Source of the DNA: Owenia fusiformis
Lineage: Eukaryota; Annelida; Polychaeta; Sabellida; Oweniidae
Direction of reading: 5' to 3'
Assembly: GCA_903813345.2 (NCBI GenBank)
Contig: CAIIXF020000002.1
Location: 9,509,555 to 9,573,554 of the forward strand
Length of the DNA: 64,000 nt
The notes below the pieces were generated by a model, which was not told where the DNA came from, searched no databases, and worked only from the letters and a program-made list of their open reading frames with translations. Made by a program: the position numbers and the translations under genes. Of the stretch, positions 45,501 to 57,252 are shown in pieces; positions within the stretch are counted from its first letter, which is position 1; every line of letters starts with the position of its first letter.

Positions 45501-45925
45501 GATGTTTCTCAACACGTGTAAAATAACCGTCTTAACGCCAGTAATTAATAATTTTAACGCCGTAAGTTTACGCCCGTAAATGTTGTTTGAGCGCCCGTAG
45601 AATTTTCATCTTCACAGGCGTAATTTACGCCTACACAGGCGTAATTTTGCGTCTGCACTGGCGTAATTTTACAGCTGTACGAGCGAAATTAACGCATACA
45701 TACCCGTAAATAACGCGTACATACATTGGGCGGGTAAGCCAACCATATGTTAAGAACGTTGTCACTCGTTCCGATTGCATCTAAAGGCAGCGATAACTGC
45801 TGCTACAGAACAGAGAGGGGCGGCTATGTTATAACATTTGAAACAAAGTCAGTTATGTTGAATGGTCTTAGCCAGCCCGTTTCCGAGAACGTAGTTAGAA
45901 CTAGTTTGCAGTGATAGTAGGGTTA
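42560..45925. mobile_element. MITE family C copy, interrupted by a 2.5 kb transposon
   Basis: The left end (TTACCCCCCTATCACACTAA) lies at 42560 and the right end (AGTGATAGTAGGGTTA) at about 45910-45925. The inside is interrupted at 43228-45736. Both sides of the interruption align with consecutive parts of the intact copy at 45961-46763 (GTCCCTAGTA..TTGAAG; GTTGTCACTCGTTC). Confidence 0.72.
43228..45736. mobile_element. ~2.5 kb non-autonomous transposon with ACGCCCGT subterminal repeats
   Basis: The ends ACCCTATGTATGCACGCGTT and AACGCGTACATACATTGGG are inverted. About 200-260 bp on each side is packed with copies of TTACGCCCGT/ACGGGCGTAA in inverse orientation. Further in, ATTATGAACCAATCAGCA is mirrored by TGCTGATTGGTTCATAAT. 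The interior shows no ORF of note, so it lacks a transposase. Confidence 0.75.
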
Positions 45926-45960
45926 GCAATATGTATTCTTCACTCTAAGACCATTCAACA

Positions 45961-46763
45961 TAACCCCCCTATCACACCAAACTAATTCTTACCCGTTCTT
46001 GCCACTCCCACGAAAACGTCATAAAACGGGCTCAATCTGGCTGTGGTCGGGAAATATGTCTAAAATAATTAGCTACTTCGTTCATAAACAGTCTTCAATA
46101 CGTCCATCTCATTCGCAGTTCGTTCAGGTCGCACCATGTCGGTGTACAACGTCGTATAACGCCTCCCTTAGTCTAGAAGGTCATCATGACCTGATTACAG
46201 AACGGTATGGTCGCCATCGAATTTTGATTCGATTCAAAATTTTAAATCACATTCCCCGTCCGGGAAAGTCCATGAAGTTCGTAAACAGACCGTAGAACGT
46301 TGTAGCTACGTTCATTCTGTTCGCACACAGTTTAAAACCAGTTTTGAAGAACGCAGTGGCAACTTGCTTGGTGTGATAGCTATATTTTTGCTAACTCGTT
46401 GATAAATACGTTCTTAATCAGTTTTAACCCGTTTGCAATTAGTTCTACCTCGTTCTCAATACGTCCACAGACAGTTCAACTCGTTGTAAAAACGTCCCTA
46501 GTAAGTTTGAAGTACGACGGTTCCGTCGTAGTACGTCCAGCTCGTCGTTAGTAGGTTGTCACTCGTTCTCAGTGTAGAACGTGACGACCAAGAGAACATT
46601 TTGAGCATGTTCTAAGTTCTAGAGGACCTACCCGTTCGAGTACGTTCGATGAAGTTTGTAAATAGAACCCGAACGGTTCTAAGTACGTCCAGTCCGTTCA
46701 TTCACAGTTGAAGTCCGTTTTCGAGAACGTAGTGAGAATTTGTTTGGTGTGATAGTAGGGTTA
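45961..46763. mobile_element. MITE family C, long copy
   Basis: TAACCCCCCTATCACACCAA at the left and TTTGGTGTGATAGTAGGGTTA at the right. An internal end-like motif (CTTGCTTGGTGTGATAGCTA, about 46365) suggests two fused or nested units. It is flanked by an inverted pair of about 70 bp (45783-45856 and 46769-46840) containing AGAGAGGGGCGGCTATGTT and its complement. Confidence 0.75.
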
Positions 46764-46840
46764 GGACAGATGTCTGACTTTGTTTCAAATGTTGAAACAT
46801 AGCCGCCCCTCTCTGCTCTGTTGCAGCAGTTATCGCTGCC

Positions 46841-49109
46841 TTTAAGTTGCACCCCTTCAGCCCCAGGGAATGGCCCGGCCTTCACAGTCCCATCTTCGGG
46901 GAGCCCACTACCCGTAACTCATGTTGAGTTTACTTCTCACCTCAAAAAGGTTTTTCGTCAGGCAAATATTTATAGCCTTTGTTATGCGTGCCATTCCTTC
47001 TGGAGTGGGGGGGGGGGGGTGCCAGCTGGGTACTTGAGTCCAACATTCCCAGTGAAATGGTCCGTTGTTTTGTTTTTTTGGGGAGGGGCTGGAAAAGCGA
47101 CTGTTATTAACATTGTATAACGCCTTCTTTAGACTGTTCTAGGCGTGTCAAAATTCTCAAAAAAAAATTCGGTAGTTAAAGGGTTATAGGGTTTTAGTTT
47201 AGTTCATGTTATGCGCATTAGGTGCATAGTCAGAAGGTGCATAGTGGAAGGTGATGTCATCAGGTTAACTAATTATGTAGGGTTATGTAATGTTGTGTAA
47301 TGTCATGTAATGTTATGTTATATTATGTAATGGTACATTTTTATTATGTAATACAATTCTACAACTCCAAACACTTTTGTTTTCTTGTTTATATTATTCA
47401 AACTATAACATGCCGGTAGAATGTATGGAACAATGGATACAATATACACAGTATTTAACAGTGCAGATAATATTATTGTTAGTACCTCAGTGTAAATACT
47501 CGCATCTGATTGGTCAATTAGCGGTCAACATTTTTGCCTGTACCTCACCTGTGCATCATGGGATATCATATTATTGACCGCTTATGTAACTGTACTACAC
47601 TTGTTTATTATGGGAAATATGACGTCATAATGTTTACAGAAAAAACATGGTAGACGGACATTTCGTAAACGTTGATGAAAGTGATATTTTGACTTTGCTA
47701 GACGACAAGTATAGCAAAAATACAAAAGAAACGAAAAATTAACATTAATTTACAAGTGAGTATGCAGTTATGTGCCAAAAACAAAGAGTTTAGCTACCAC
47801 TGTCTTAAAAAATTATTGCTGGCGTGGTTCGGAGAAAAGATTGTGAAATGAAGCCATGATTGATGACTGTCGTCTATATGTGTATTATTAGTATCTTCTG
47901 ACTAACAAAACAATTGTAGACCTCTCCATTCGGTCAACCGTCAAAACCATATACCTCGACTGTAAACCTTGAAACTACTGTTGACCTCGACCTTCGGTCT
48001 CTGTCAACAGTAGTGTCTCGGTTTACAGTCTCGGTATACAATTTTGCCGGTTGACCTCTGGAGAGGTCAACAATTGTATACTGTAATAACACCTAAAATG
48101 ACATTTACACAATCTATTGATTCTAGTCGGCCAAAATGGATGTATAATATGTGAAAATATTGACTATTTATACAGACATTTGTCTTTCTTTTTAGCATTT
48201 TGGCATAATAACCAAGGCGATTGTGGGGAAAAGGGCAAAATTATGATAGTTGGAAGTTGATGCCAATAAAATTAAGATTCATAAGATATTGATTCTTATC
48301 TTATTTCTCAAAAAATGATTTTTACTCTATTTGATTGGTAATGAGTTTGCAAATTGAATTGTTTTTGCAATATGCTTCTTTCGATGAAAATCGAGCCACA
48401 ATGGACTGTATTATCGCAAAGTATTCGCGAAACTCGCTCTCTTCGCGAATTTGAGAAAAAAGGCTTCATGAATACTTTTTTGCATATGCACACTGCTTTC
48501 ATCTGGACCCCCCAAACTGTGATTTTTATTACTTCATTGATTACAAAATCACCTGGGTTTTTACGATAAAAAGTGTCTTATATCTGTGGCTCAAGCTATG
48601 CTTTTTTAATTCATGTATTGAGATGGCCTAAATTATCCATTCGATGTTTTCCTTGCGCAAAATACGACACTTAAATCAAGAAAATGGAATGAAAAGTGAC
48701 AAAAACAAAACTGATGAAAATTTTCAATTAATTATCTTTTAAATTAATAGTAAAACAGATATATGGAGACACTTTCTTTTCATTCCATATCGTATGATAG
48801 GCGAGAGTTTTAATTAATTACTCACATTTACCGAGAAAAGATACCCAATCTCATCTTCATGATTAATAATTGAAATTGAAATTGAATAACAGCTGAGGAC
48901 GGGTCTTAATACTAAGTCACGTGATCATCGAACCATCCAAATATAGATATAAAATGAGAGGACAAAATAAAACTAGCCATTGTGAATTAAACTACTGAAA
49001 CGTTTTTTAGATTGTAATTTTGAATTTAATCGAGTATACTGATAAAAAATTGGAATTGCAAAAACTAATGACGCTCAACAAAACTGTAACTTACAAAGGC
49101 ATCCAAACA
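46841..49109. other. Intergenic region with a foldback, no gene seen
   Basis: Includes a poly-G run at about 47007, short ATGTAATGTTATGT repeats (47270-47340), the palindrome at 47910-48079, and AT-rich DNA. The last few hundred bases should hold the promoter of LRR gene 2. Confidence 0.5.
47910..48079. repeat. Foldback hairpin with ~75 bp arms
   Basis: The left arm starts ACAATTGTAGACCTCTCC and the right arm ends GGAGAGGTCAACAATTGTA. The inner arms share ACTACTGTTGAC and GTCAACAGTAGT. The centre lies at about 47990. Confidence 0.85.
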
Positions 49110-52100
49110 ATGAAGGTATGTATTTTTATTTTTATATAAACAAGGTCGGCTGGGATTCCCTAAAATTCATTGGTCCATCATACTATAACAAATATACAGT
49201 GTCGAACACTGAAAAATCTTACATTTCAAGATAGGTGGTACCTTCGATGTTAAAGGACAGCGAGTTGTTTGTAGAATGAATCGGGTGAGTTTTCCATGCA
49301 ATTCGATCGCTTGTGTTTTTCATCTAAAATATCAATACATTTTGAGACATTTTATTGACTATACGATTACACCATATAATCCCCCAAAATTATTTCTCAT
49401 TTTCAAGGATTTTTCTATGGATTAACACCCAGGTCTTTTTATTTTTCAAAATTCAGATGGCTTGGAATCATTGATTACGAACACTTTTGAATAATATAAA
49501 CGCTGTTTTTAATAGGTTTCATGAATGCCAATAATTTCTCAAATTGTGTAAATGGTACCCATTTCTTAATCCCTAGAATTTTCTCTTTGAAGAATTTACT
49601 ATAATTATTCAATGGTAAAGTTCCAAGCAGATTTTGAGATAACAGGAAAGTGAATCATTAATACACACCTTATTGGGTTATGATATAAACCAAAACAACC
49701 CAATAAGATGTTTATTAATGATTAACTTTTGACCTATGCCCGTGCAGATCCTTTCATAGCTTCACTGGGTCAGTCAGATTACTTCGATTCCTGCGCATGC
49801 GTATAAAAAAATTGAGAATGCCGAACTTTCTTTGAGATTCTTCCTTATTTGATGTTCTGATAAAATTGCTTTGATTTTCTTCTAGATTTGGATACATTTT
49901 TCTCTTGTTTGACCTTCCAAATATTATTTCGAATATTTAGAATATATCAATTAAATGTATTATTAACATTGAATTTTGTTCAAATAATGTATGTCAACTT
50001 CTAAATTAGGAGGTGGAGTACATAGGAAATACATTACAAAAATCGCCATCTTTATTAAAAAATTAGATTGGCGTAGTCTCATTTTAATTGTCGTTTATGA
50101 ACCTATTCATCATACTTCTGACAAGTTAACACCCAAAGCTATTTCATTTCAATAGGAAACTAAGTTAGGTTAAACTAAGCACAAAATCCTTCTGCCATAT
50201 ACATGGACAATGTGTACATCTTAGGTCACTTATAGCTTATAATCTTCAAAGGAAGGTTATATATTATATACTCCGGAATGTGAAGAATCCGTAGCACAGT
50301 ACACTTGCGCAGAATCGATATTTAAGGAGGTGCGCACGTCTTGTTTTTTTACCATTTGCCGAAACAAATCCAGCTATCGAGTCGAAATAGGTCTATCATC
50401 ACAAGGGGTCAAAATCGTAAATATTTTCATTTAATTGTTCATAAGTCTAGACCCCTTTGTTTCTGTTTTATTCAGAATAATTGCAAACGTTATAAGTGTA
50501 TTAAAACGCATACATATAACCATATGTGTTAACGCCAAATAAAAAATATGGGCGTTTTTCTTCCACTCTGTTAATAATCAGCCTTTTTGAGAGAGAAGGG
50601 CTAAAGAGGTGGTATACAATGATCAACTTTGGCTCTCTGCCTTTACACATTAATTTTCCCATAAGATAGCATTTATATTCGTACCTCTTTAAATGGGTGT
50701 ATTGTCAATGTTGACATGGATGTCCATTTTTAGAAGAGACGTTATATTTTTCTTAAACCATGAAGAAATGTAATTATGGTATCAAAGAAAACTTAAAGGT
50801 CTTATTGCACAAGCATAAGACTTACTCTATTTCAACATCTTCGCACAGCTTTGAAATCTAAATCACATTTGTATTGCTCCAGAGTATGTTGCTGTTGAAA
50901 ACGCTGGTGGTGGGTGTCCTCTTCAAAGCCGTCATTCAATTGCCAAAGGTGGCACAAGGCAAAGATATAGACATGGGCAGGAACAACATCACTATACTGA
51001 CTGAAGGCATGTTGTTCAAGGACGTCACAAATTTGACGTCATTGGACCTCAACAATCATAAGATATCAACGATTTCATCTAAGGCATTTTCAGGTCTGAA
51101 ATCATTGCGAATGCTGTACTTGCAAGGAAACAATCTTAAAATCTTAAAAACAGGAATTTTCATTGACCTTGTATCTCTTTTGACTATTCATCTGCAGGAA
51201 AACGAAATATCAGAGATAGAAAGTGGCGCATTTTCAGGTTTGGTATCATTGCATAGCATTTTTCTTCAACGAAACAAAGTTTCAATTTTAGAAAATGGAA
51301 GATTTAAGAGCCTTAGATCCTTAAGAAATCTCTACCTTTACGACAATGACATTAAACACATTAAAACCGAGTCATTTCTCGGTTTGCAAGCATTAGAAAG
51401 GCTCGTATTGCAAGGAAACAAACTCAGAAAATTGACAAAGAGAACATTCAAAAACCTTAAATCCTTAAAACATCTTGATCTTGCCAACAACGAAATTTCG
51501 GCCATTGAATCGGATACATTTTCTGATTTGCAATCAATAGACACAATATTGTTATTTTCTAATAAACTGACAAACGTGACAAACGGCATGTTCAAAAATT
51601 TACCCTCTCTAATGAGCATCCACCTTGCAGGTAATGAAATATCAAAGATAGAACCGGGGTCTTTTTTCAATTTGAAACAGTGTGATTTCCTATATTTATC
51701 TCATAATAAACTCACAAAACTTTATGCTAGCATGTTCAGCGGTGTGCCTGTTTTACATTATTTATTTACAGATTTCAATGAAATAACACATGTTGAATCT
51801 GGTGCATTTTCAGGCCTTGATATTCTTGAATATCTTTATCTGAGTAACAATAACCTGCATAAAATACCAACTGATATATGCGAATTATCAAATTTAAAAT
51901 ATTTAGAAATTGGAAGTAACAACATGACATCTGCCCCCTCTGAATACACAAGTAGTAAAGAAATAAGGGAACTATGTTTAATCATGAATCCTAAATCGCA
52001 TCTTATGATGCCAACAATAGAATCTACACATGTCAAAACTGGAATGCCATTTGTCAACACAACTGTTTCATCCTCTCAAGCAAGACAACCATTGATTTGG

Positions 52101-52145
52101 ATAATATGGGGATGCTCAGTTTTCTTTCTGTTTTCGATTACTTGA
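49110..52145 (+). CDS. Leucine-rich-repeat protein, gene 2 (intact)
   Basis: Exon 1 supplies Met-Lys (49110-49115, donor GTATGT). Exon 2 is 50883-52145 (acceptor CTCCAG). Together they encode 422 residues in phase 0. A signal peptide (MKSMLLLKTLVVGVLFKAV) is followed by about 12 LRRs of 24 residues (e.g. LRMLYLQGNNLKILKTGIF). A Ser/Thr-containing stretch with an N-glycosylation site (NTT) follows. A short hydrophobic C-terminus (PLIWIIWGCSVFFLFSIT) with no cytoplasmic tail suggests a GPI-anchor signal. There is no Cys-rich LRR cap and no TIR domain. It is probably a surface recognition or adhesion protein; the ligand is unknown. Its sister at 40337-42240 shares the exon structure, including the two-codon first exon. 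Confidence 0.85.
49116..50882. other. Intron 1 of LRR gene 2
   Basis: 1.8 kb GT-AG intron with AT-rich sequence. No element or exon is recognised. Confidence 0.6.
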
Positions 52146-53338
52146 GAGCCTCTCTGACATATTGTTTTAATGGGAAACGAAGCAATCAAATCTTATAATA
52201 CAATCAATGGCTTAGGACATGACTGGAATGACGAGAGACTCATCTCCAATACCTATGAGACATTCATGTAGCAACCCAACTTAAAGAATGGCAGATACCA
52301 CTATTGTTATGCTAAACAAGTGGTTATCAATAGCGCAATAGAAACATAATAAATGTATTTTGATATTACATTGACGAATAAATACCGCAGGACTACGTAC
52401 AAACGTTTTCTGTGTGCCTTTGTGCCTTGCCCTTATCGACGACTTAATACTGGGTGAAATGTTAATTTTGTTCACGATTTATACAATGCGGGAATACAAT
52501 TATGTTCGCAAATTGGTGCTTTTTTATTCATGAAATATAATTATTATGAAGTGTTACATTTACACACTAGATACCAATTGGGTACATTACTGAAATTTTT
52601 CATCTCCATTTTAGAGCTTATAGCCCTAGTCATTATTATGCGTATCCAATAGAGTGTTTACTCAATAGCTTTGAAATCTATCAAAGACAATTATTTCCTT
52701 CTATTTGATGGTATATTTGAATTACTTGAGTTATTCAACTTCAATTTTTAGGGATTTTCAAGTTTTCTAAAAAATGTCAAGACGTTTACTCTCTATTTAA
52801 GATGACGATTTTTAAAAACTACAAGATTGGTAGATTACATCTCGGAAAGACAATGGGTTTTACGCATAGTTACATACTAGTATTTTCATTAATTCTTTAA
52901 TAAAGATGTCTGCGTCAAGAATAATTCGAAGTAAAGAATGTAATAAGACATATTCATATTTTTTACTGTGACGCATGACTATAAAGAAAACTTGTAAGCA
53001 TACTAAGATTCTGATCACGCATGTATGTTATATAATATGTATCACACATGTACTTCAATATCGTTTGCACTAACATGGTTCTAGCCTTGCTCAATGCTGT
53101 GTCTTTTTATTTAATTTTATTTTACACATATTTTATGGGAAGCACAATCGAACAACTTATCCTTATTAAAAAATTCAATCTGTGATTGATATTAAGATTT
53201 ATATTCGATCCATACTCACAGTTTTGGGAAAAATATCAAACGTATTTTATTGTAATAAATCGTAATTCAAGGTAATCATGAGGGCTTTAAAAACAGGACA
53301 TTTTGGAACTCCTTAATCGATTCAGCAACCAATGTTCC
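52146..53338. other. 3' flank of LRR gene 2, no gene seen
   Basis: The first ~230 bp resemble the 3' flank of LRR gene 1. AATAAA occurs at 52378. The rest is featureless AT-rich DNA. Confidence 0.5.
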
Positions 53339-53710
53339 ACATCTTGGTGACTCTAACGGCAGTTAGCTTCATTCAAGATGGTTGCTGAGATTCTTTCGTT
53401 TTCGATAAACCTCCGATTTCAGCTAAACTAAGTTGAATCTTGATTCCAAAAGTTTCGCCATGCAAATTATTAAAACTACGTTTGTATTCAACCACAAATG
53501 AATACACAAACACCCGCAATATTGGTAAATTTTAAAGAAAACGACTTTTCTTAGAATGACTCTAACTGAAGTTGATGATCTTCGTCATAATTACGCCACG
53601 ATCAACTTTAGTTAGTACCATTCTAAGTGAAGCCATTTTATTTCAAAAATCGCGATTATTTGAGCATTTATTTATGGTTATTTGTGGCCAAACCATCTGG
53701 CCCAAAACCC
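53339..53710. mobile_element. Truncated relative of the MITE at 34895-35392
   Basis: Shares GCAGTTAGC..CATTCAAGATGGTTGC, the stretch TTGAATCTTGATTCCAAAAGTTTCGCCA, and the central TGACTCTAACTGAA block. It lacks the mirrored right end. Confidence 0.75.
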
Positions 53711-54744
53711 CTTTAAAATTATTAGTCCCTAACCCTAATGAAGTGTCGTTATCCGGTACTCCACCACAAAAGAACATACCATTTCAAAGTACTGACTTCC
53801 CTTATTTGAAAATATATTTCGTTTTGATTGCATCTAAAATGGGGTCACACAAGGTTGCCCTCTAAAAACAACCTTTTGTATAATAGTTTTTTAATTTTTT
53901 ACCACATAACTGCATTTCAAGTATGATATCAATCACAACTATGATCAACAAGAGAATGTAAAATTTGGAAAATGTCAAAAAGCTGGTTCCCATAGGATGC
54001 AAACGTCTGCAGTAAAAATCTACACAGCGCAATGTTTTGGCGTCAATACATTTTTAGTAATAAAAACACTGTCTAATGCATGATAAAGGGTAATGTGACA
54101 TGTGTAGAAGGTCCAGAGTGACAAAAATGTTAGCCAAATAAATATCTATGATGGCTTAGAAATCTGATGATATCCCCATGTTTAAGTCAATAGTACATGT
54201 CCCAATCTTAAGTCTGACTCAATACATCCTTGCTTAAATCCTCATTTTCTTAGTGAAAGCTCCTGTTATCGGAAAAATGTAACATATGTGGAGCATATAT
54301 GTAGGAGCACTATGCAGTTGTTGGTTTTTGTGGCGGACACCCGGACAACAAACTCTATCTAGAGCTCTAAGAAAATTCAGACCAGGGACTACATGCAGTT
54401 ATTCATCATTTAGATTCACCAAGTGAAATTTGGACCGAAATTGTCAAATGTGACCCCCCCCCTTCTTTGGCAAAAGCTGCAGTAAACTCGTAACTTGAAG
54501 AGAAAGATGAATACCGAGAAATATGAAGCAGGACATGATTTCTGGTTTATGAATGCATGCTGAATAGTTACCAAGTCGATCTGCTTCTCTACTTCCTCCG
54601 TTACTTGAAAGGAATGTGTCAAATGCTTAGTTTTGTATTCAAAGGTAGCTAATTTAGTAGCATAATAACTAGTATCGTTTTTTGAAAAGCATTTTCATTT
54701 GAAAAGGAGTTAAACTGGAGAGTTAAAACCTTCATGTCCTCAAC
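53711..54744. other. Intergenic region upstream of the EF-hand gene
   Basis: No gene seen. 54165-54245 resembles 2385-2470 in intron 1 of paralogue A, showing a dispersed repeat. A poly-C run lies at about 54453-54462. Confidence 0.45.
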
Positions 54745-56278
54745 ATGTCATCAATATATGCAGTAGATATGAGTCAATTAAAGGATATCCCAATATTCTG
54801 GCTGAAAAAGTCAGTAACAAAAGTGATGGTGAATGATTTCAACAAAAATGGGATATGGGATGTAGATGACTGTAGGATCACGGCTGAGAAGATTATCAGT
54901 ATAGGTGAATTTTAACATATTTCTATTTTCTATTACATCAAAAAGTAGTTCGCACACATATTTGTTGATTTACAAGTATATAGATCTCATTGACGACATA
55001 AAGGATCAAAGCCAAGGACTCAGTGAATTGATAGTGATTTTAAGCACGAATGCCCTGTACGAAGACATATGTTTATGTCCTGTATGAAAGAGGGTAGTAG
55101 CCCGAATTCCGAGGCTAGGATAAAGGCATGAGTGCTCAAACCACAGTTTATCGAGTCAAGTGCTTATATTATTTTCACGCATTGCACAAAAGTCGCTCTT
55201 TGTGCAAAAACTAAATTAGTGGACTTTGGTGATAATTATATTATTTAATTCAACGAACGGGCGTACGGAGACGGACGGTTTGCATGTATCCTTATCGAAC
55301 TTCGTTCGGTGGGATGAGTGGGTACCCTGTCCCTTAGACACACCGCTCAACATCTCCAGGGACACAAATAATGCGAATAAATATGTAAAACCAGAATAAT
55401 GACAATTGGCATTTCAGATGATGTTGATGAACTACAATGAGATTCATTGACTACATGTGGACAAGGTTCTGATAACCGTTGACCTCTTCATGAAGAGGGG
55501 GGGGGGTTGTGATCGCCCAATTATTTTCGATTTTCAGTCAGGGGGTGCGAACAAGCCAAAAAAAGAATATAAGAATAGTTTTGAATTTTACAAAAAATTA
55601 TGTAGCTTTCTTCAAAATTAAATTAGAAACTTTAAAGAAAGAGCATTTTGAAGCTCCTTTCTTCTTCTGTTAACTGCTTCTATTTAAATTGGTTATGGGG
55701 GTGCACCCATCGCATTCCCTCCCCACTGACAACGCCTATGCATGGGGAGGATTGACATTAGACAGTCTATGTCGGAATCATTCTTTTTAAAAAGCATACC
55801 AATGTTTTCTTTGGCATGGGTTGACAAGAGAAAACTTACTCGCATCTATTTCGATTTATTTTGCATTTAAGGGAATATCAAAGGAGCCCAAGCTAAGGAA
55901 GTCTACAAGTTTTATTCGGAAAATGCTCCAATGTATTTCCACACAGCGACCAACTTAACGGAGTGGCTCATTGCCGACTTGAATTTCCGAGATGATCCGA
56001 ATACCCGACAATTAATCCATGATTACTTGGAAACATGGTTCAGAGTATTAGATTTGGATGGTGATGGTGTCATAGATCAACATGAATTCAAGGTTTTCTG
56101 GGATGCATATGGCCTCGACCCCAATTACATGAAACACCAGTTCGACTACATTGATAAGGATAAAGATGGTCTTATATCATGTCAAGAGTTGGTCAAAGTG
56201 TATTTTGACTATTTCTACAACACTGAGGAAAATGCTAACATTTTTTGGGGACCGCTTAAAGACATTATTATGATTTAA
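54745..56278 (+). CDS. EF-hand protein of the sarcoplasmic calcium-binding protein type
   Basis: Two exons, 54745-54904 and 55872-56278, joined in phase 1 give 188 residues, the usual length for this family. It is a cytosolic Ca2+ buffer or sensor. Three canonical 12-residue loops are visible: DFNKNGIWDVDD (about residue 34), DLDGDGVIDQHE and DKDKDGLISCQE in exon 2. A degenerate fourth site may lie between the first two (SENAPMYFHTATNLTEW). No signal peptide or myristoylation motif is seen. The start at 54745 is chosen because the ATG 11 bases upstream (54734) opens a ten-codon frame only. The intron is about 970 bp. Calexcitin-like proteins are the alternative. Confidence 0.9.
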
Positions 56279-57252
56279 ACCACACTTAGGTAGCAACACA
56301 TTAGAATGAATGTGTTTTATTTTTAAGAATAGCCAACTATCTATGACAAATAGGAATGTATTATTTTTCTATTGTTTTAATGTACACTAAACATTTGCTA
56401 CCCAAAAACAGTGAGGCACAAACGACTAATTGACAGTCAAATGCAGTAAACTAACACTTAACTAATTATACCCTATTCGCTTTTTCAATAGTAATAGTAA
56501 ACACAAAATAAATCAAACTTTAAACTGTTCATGTCATGTTAAATGCAATGTATTAAGTTCTACTAATTATAGTGGGATAAATAGTGCAAAGTAATCGCCG
56601 TTTGTGGAACAAATCGTTAAACTTCCCTTAAATGATCACTGATTGCTACTCTTTAAATAAAGCAAAAAAATTGGTCCATAGGAACTACCCCAATTTTACA
56701 ATTCTTATCCCCCCACGGTCACGGAGGGTGGGGCTAAAAAAATTTCAACACAATTTTTTCTACTATATCATGCTCATACTTCAAATGTAATATTACCTTA
56801 TCATGTTAAGAAGTTAATGTTGAACTAAAAATATGAAATAGAACAGAAATACCATTCATTTTCAATTGCTATGTTAAAGGGTGGTGATGGGCGACGCCCA
56901 CTTTTCTTGTATTGGATATTTTGCACCATTATCACCGTAGCAGGAGTAAATGATTGTAAAATTACATCAATATGTAATGCTTCACATGACAATTATTTTT
57001 CACCTTTGTCACTGTTTAAGGCTTGTTTTGAGTCACACCCATCATATACAGAAAAATGGTAGATACGGTTTGACTTGTGGTTTCTTTTGGCTTCTGAGTG
57101 CAGTTAGTCTCCATATATCAACTATCTATATCTGTTTCATGTTCCTTTAGTTTCACTTTGCGCACATTTTTAAATCATGAATCTTATTTATGGAAGAATT
57201 TATACTAGTGTCTATCAGTTTCATAGTTACTTTTTGGTATGTTGCAGTGTCC
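56279..57252. other. Intergenic region, no gene seen
   Basis: Holds the 3' UTR of the EF-hand gene and AT-rich DNA. The stretch at about 56690-56760 contains a short C-rich segment. Open frames at 56871-57150 have no recognisable features. Confidence 0.45.
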
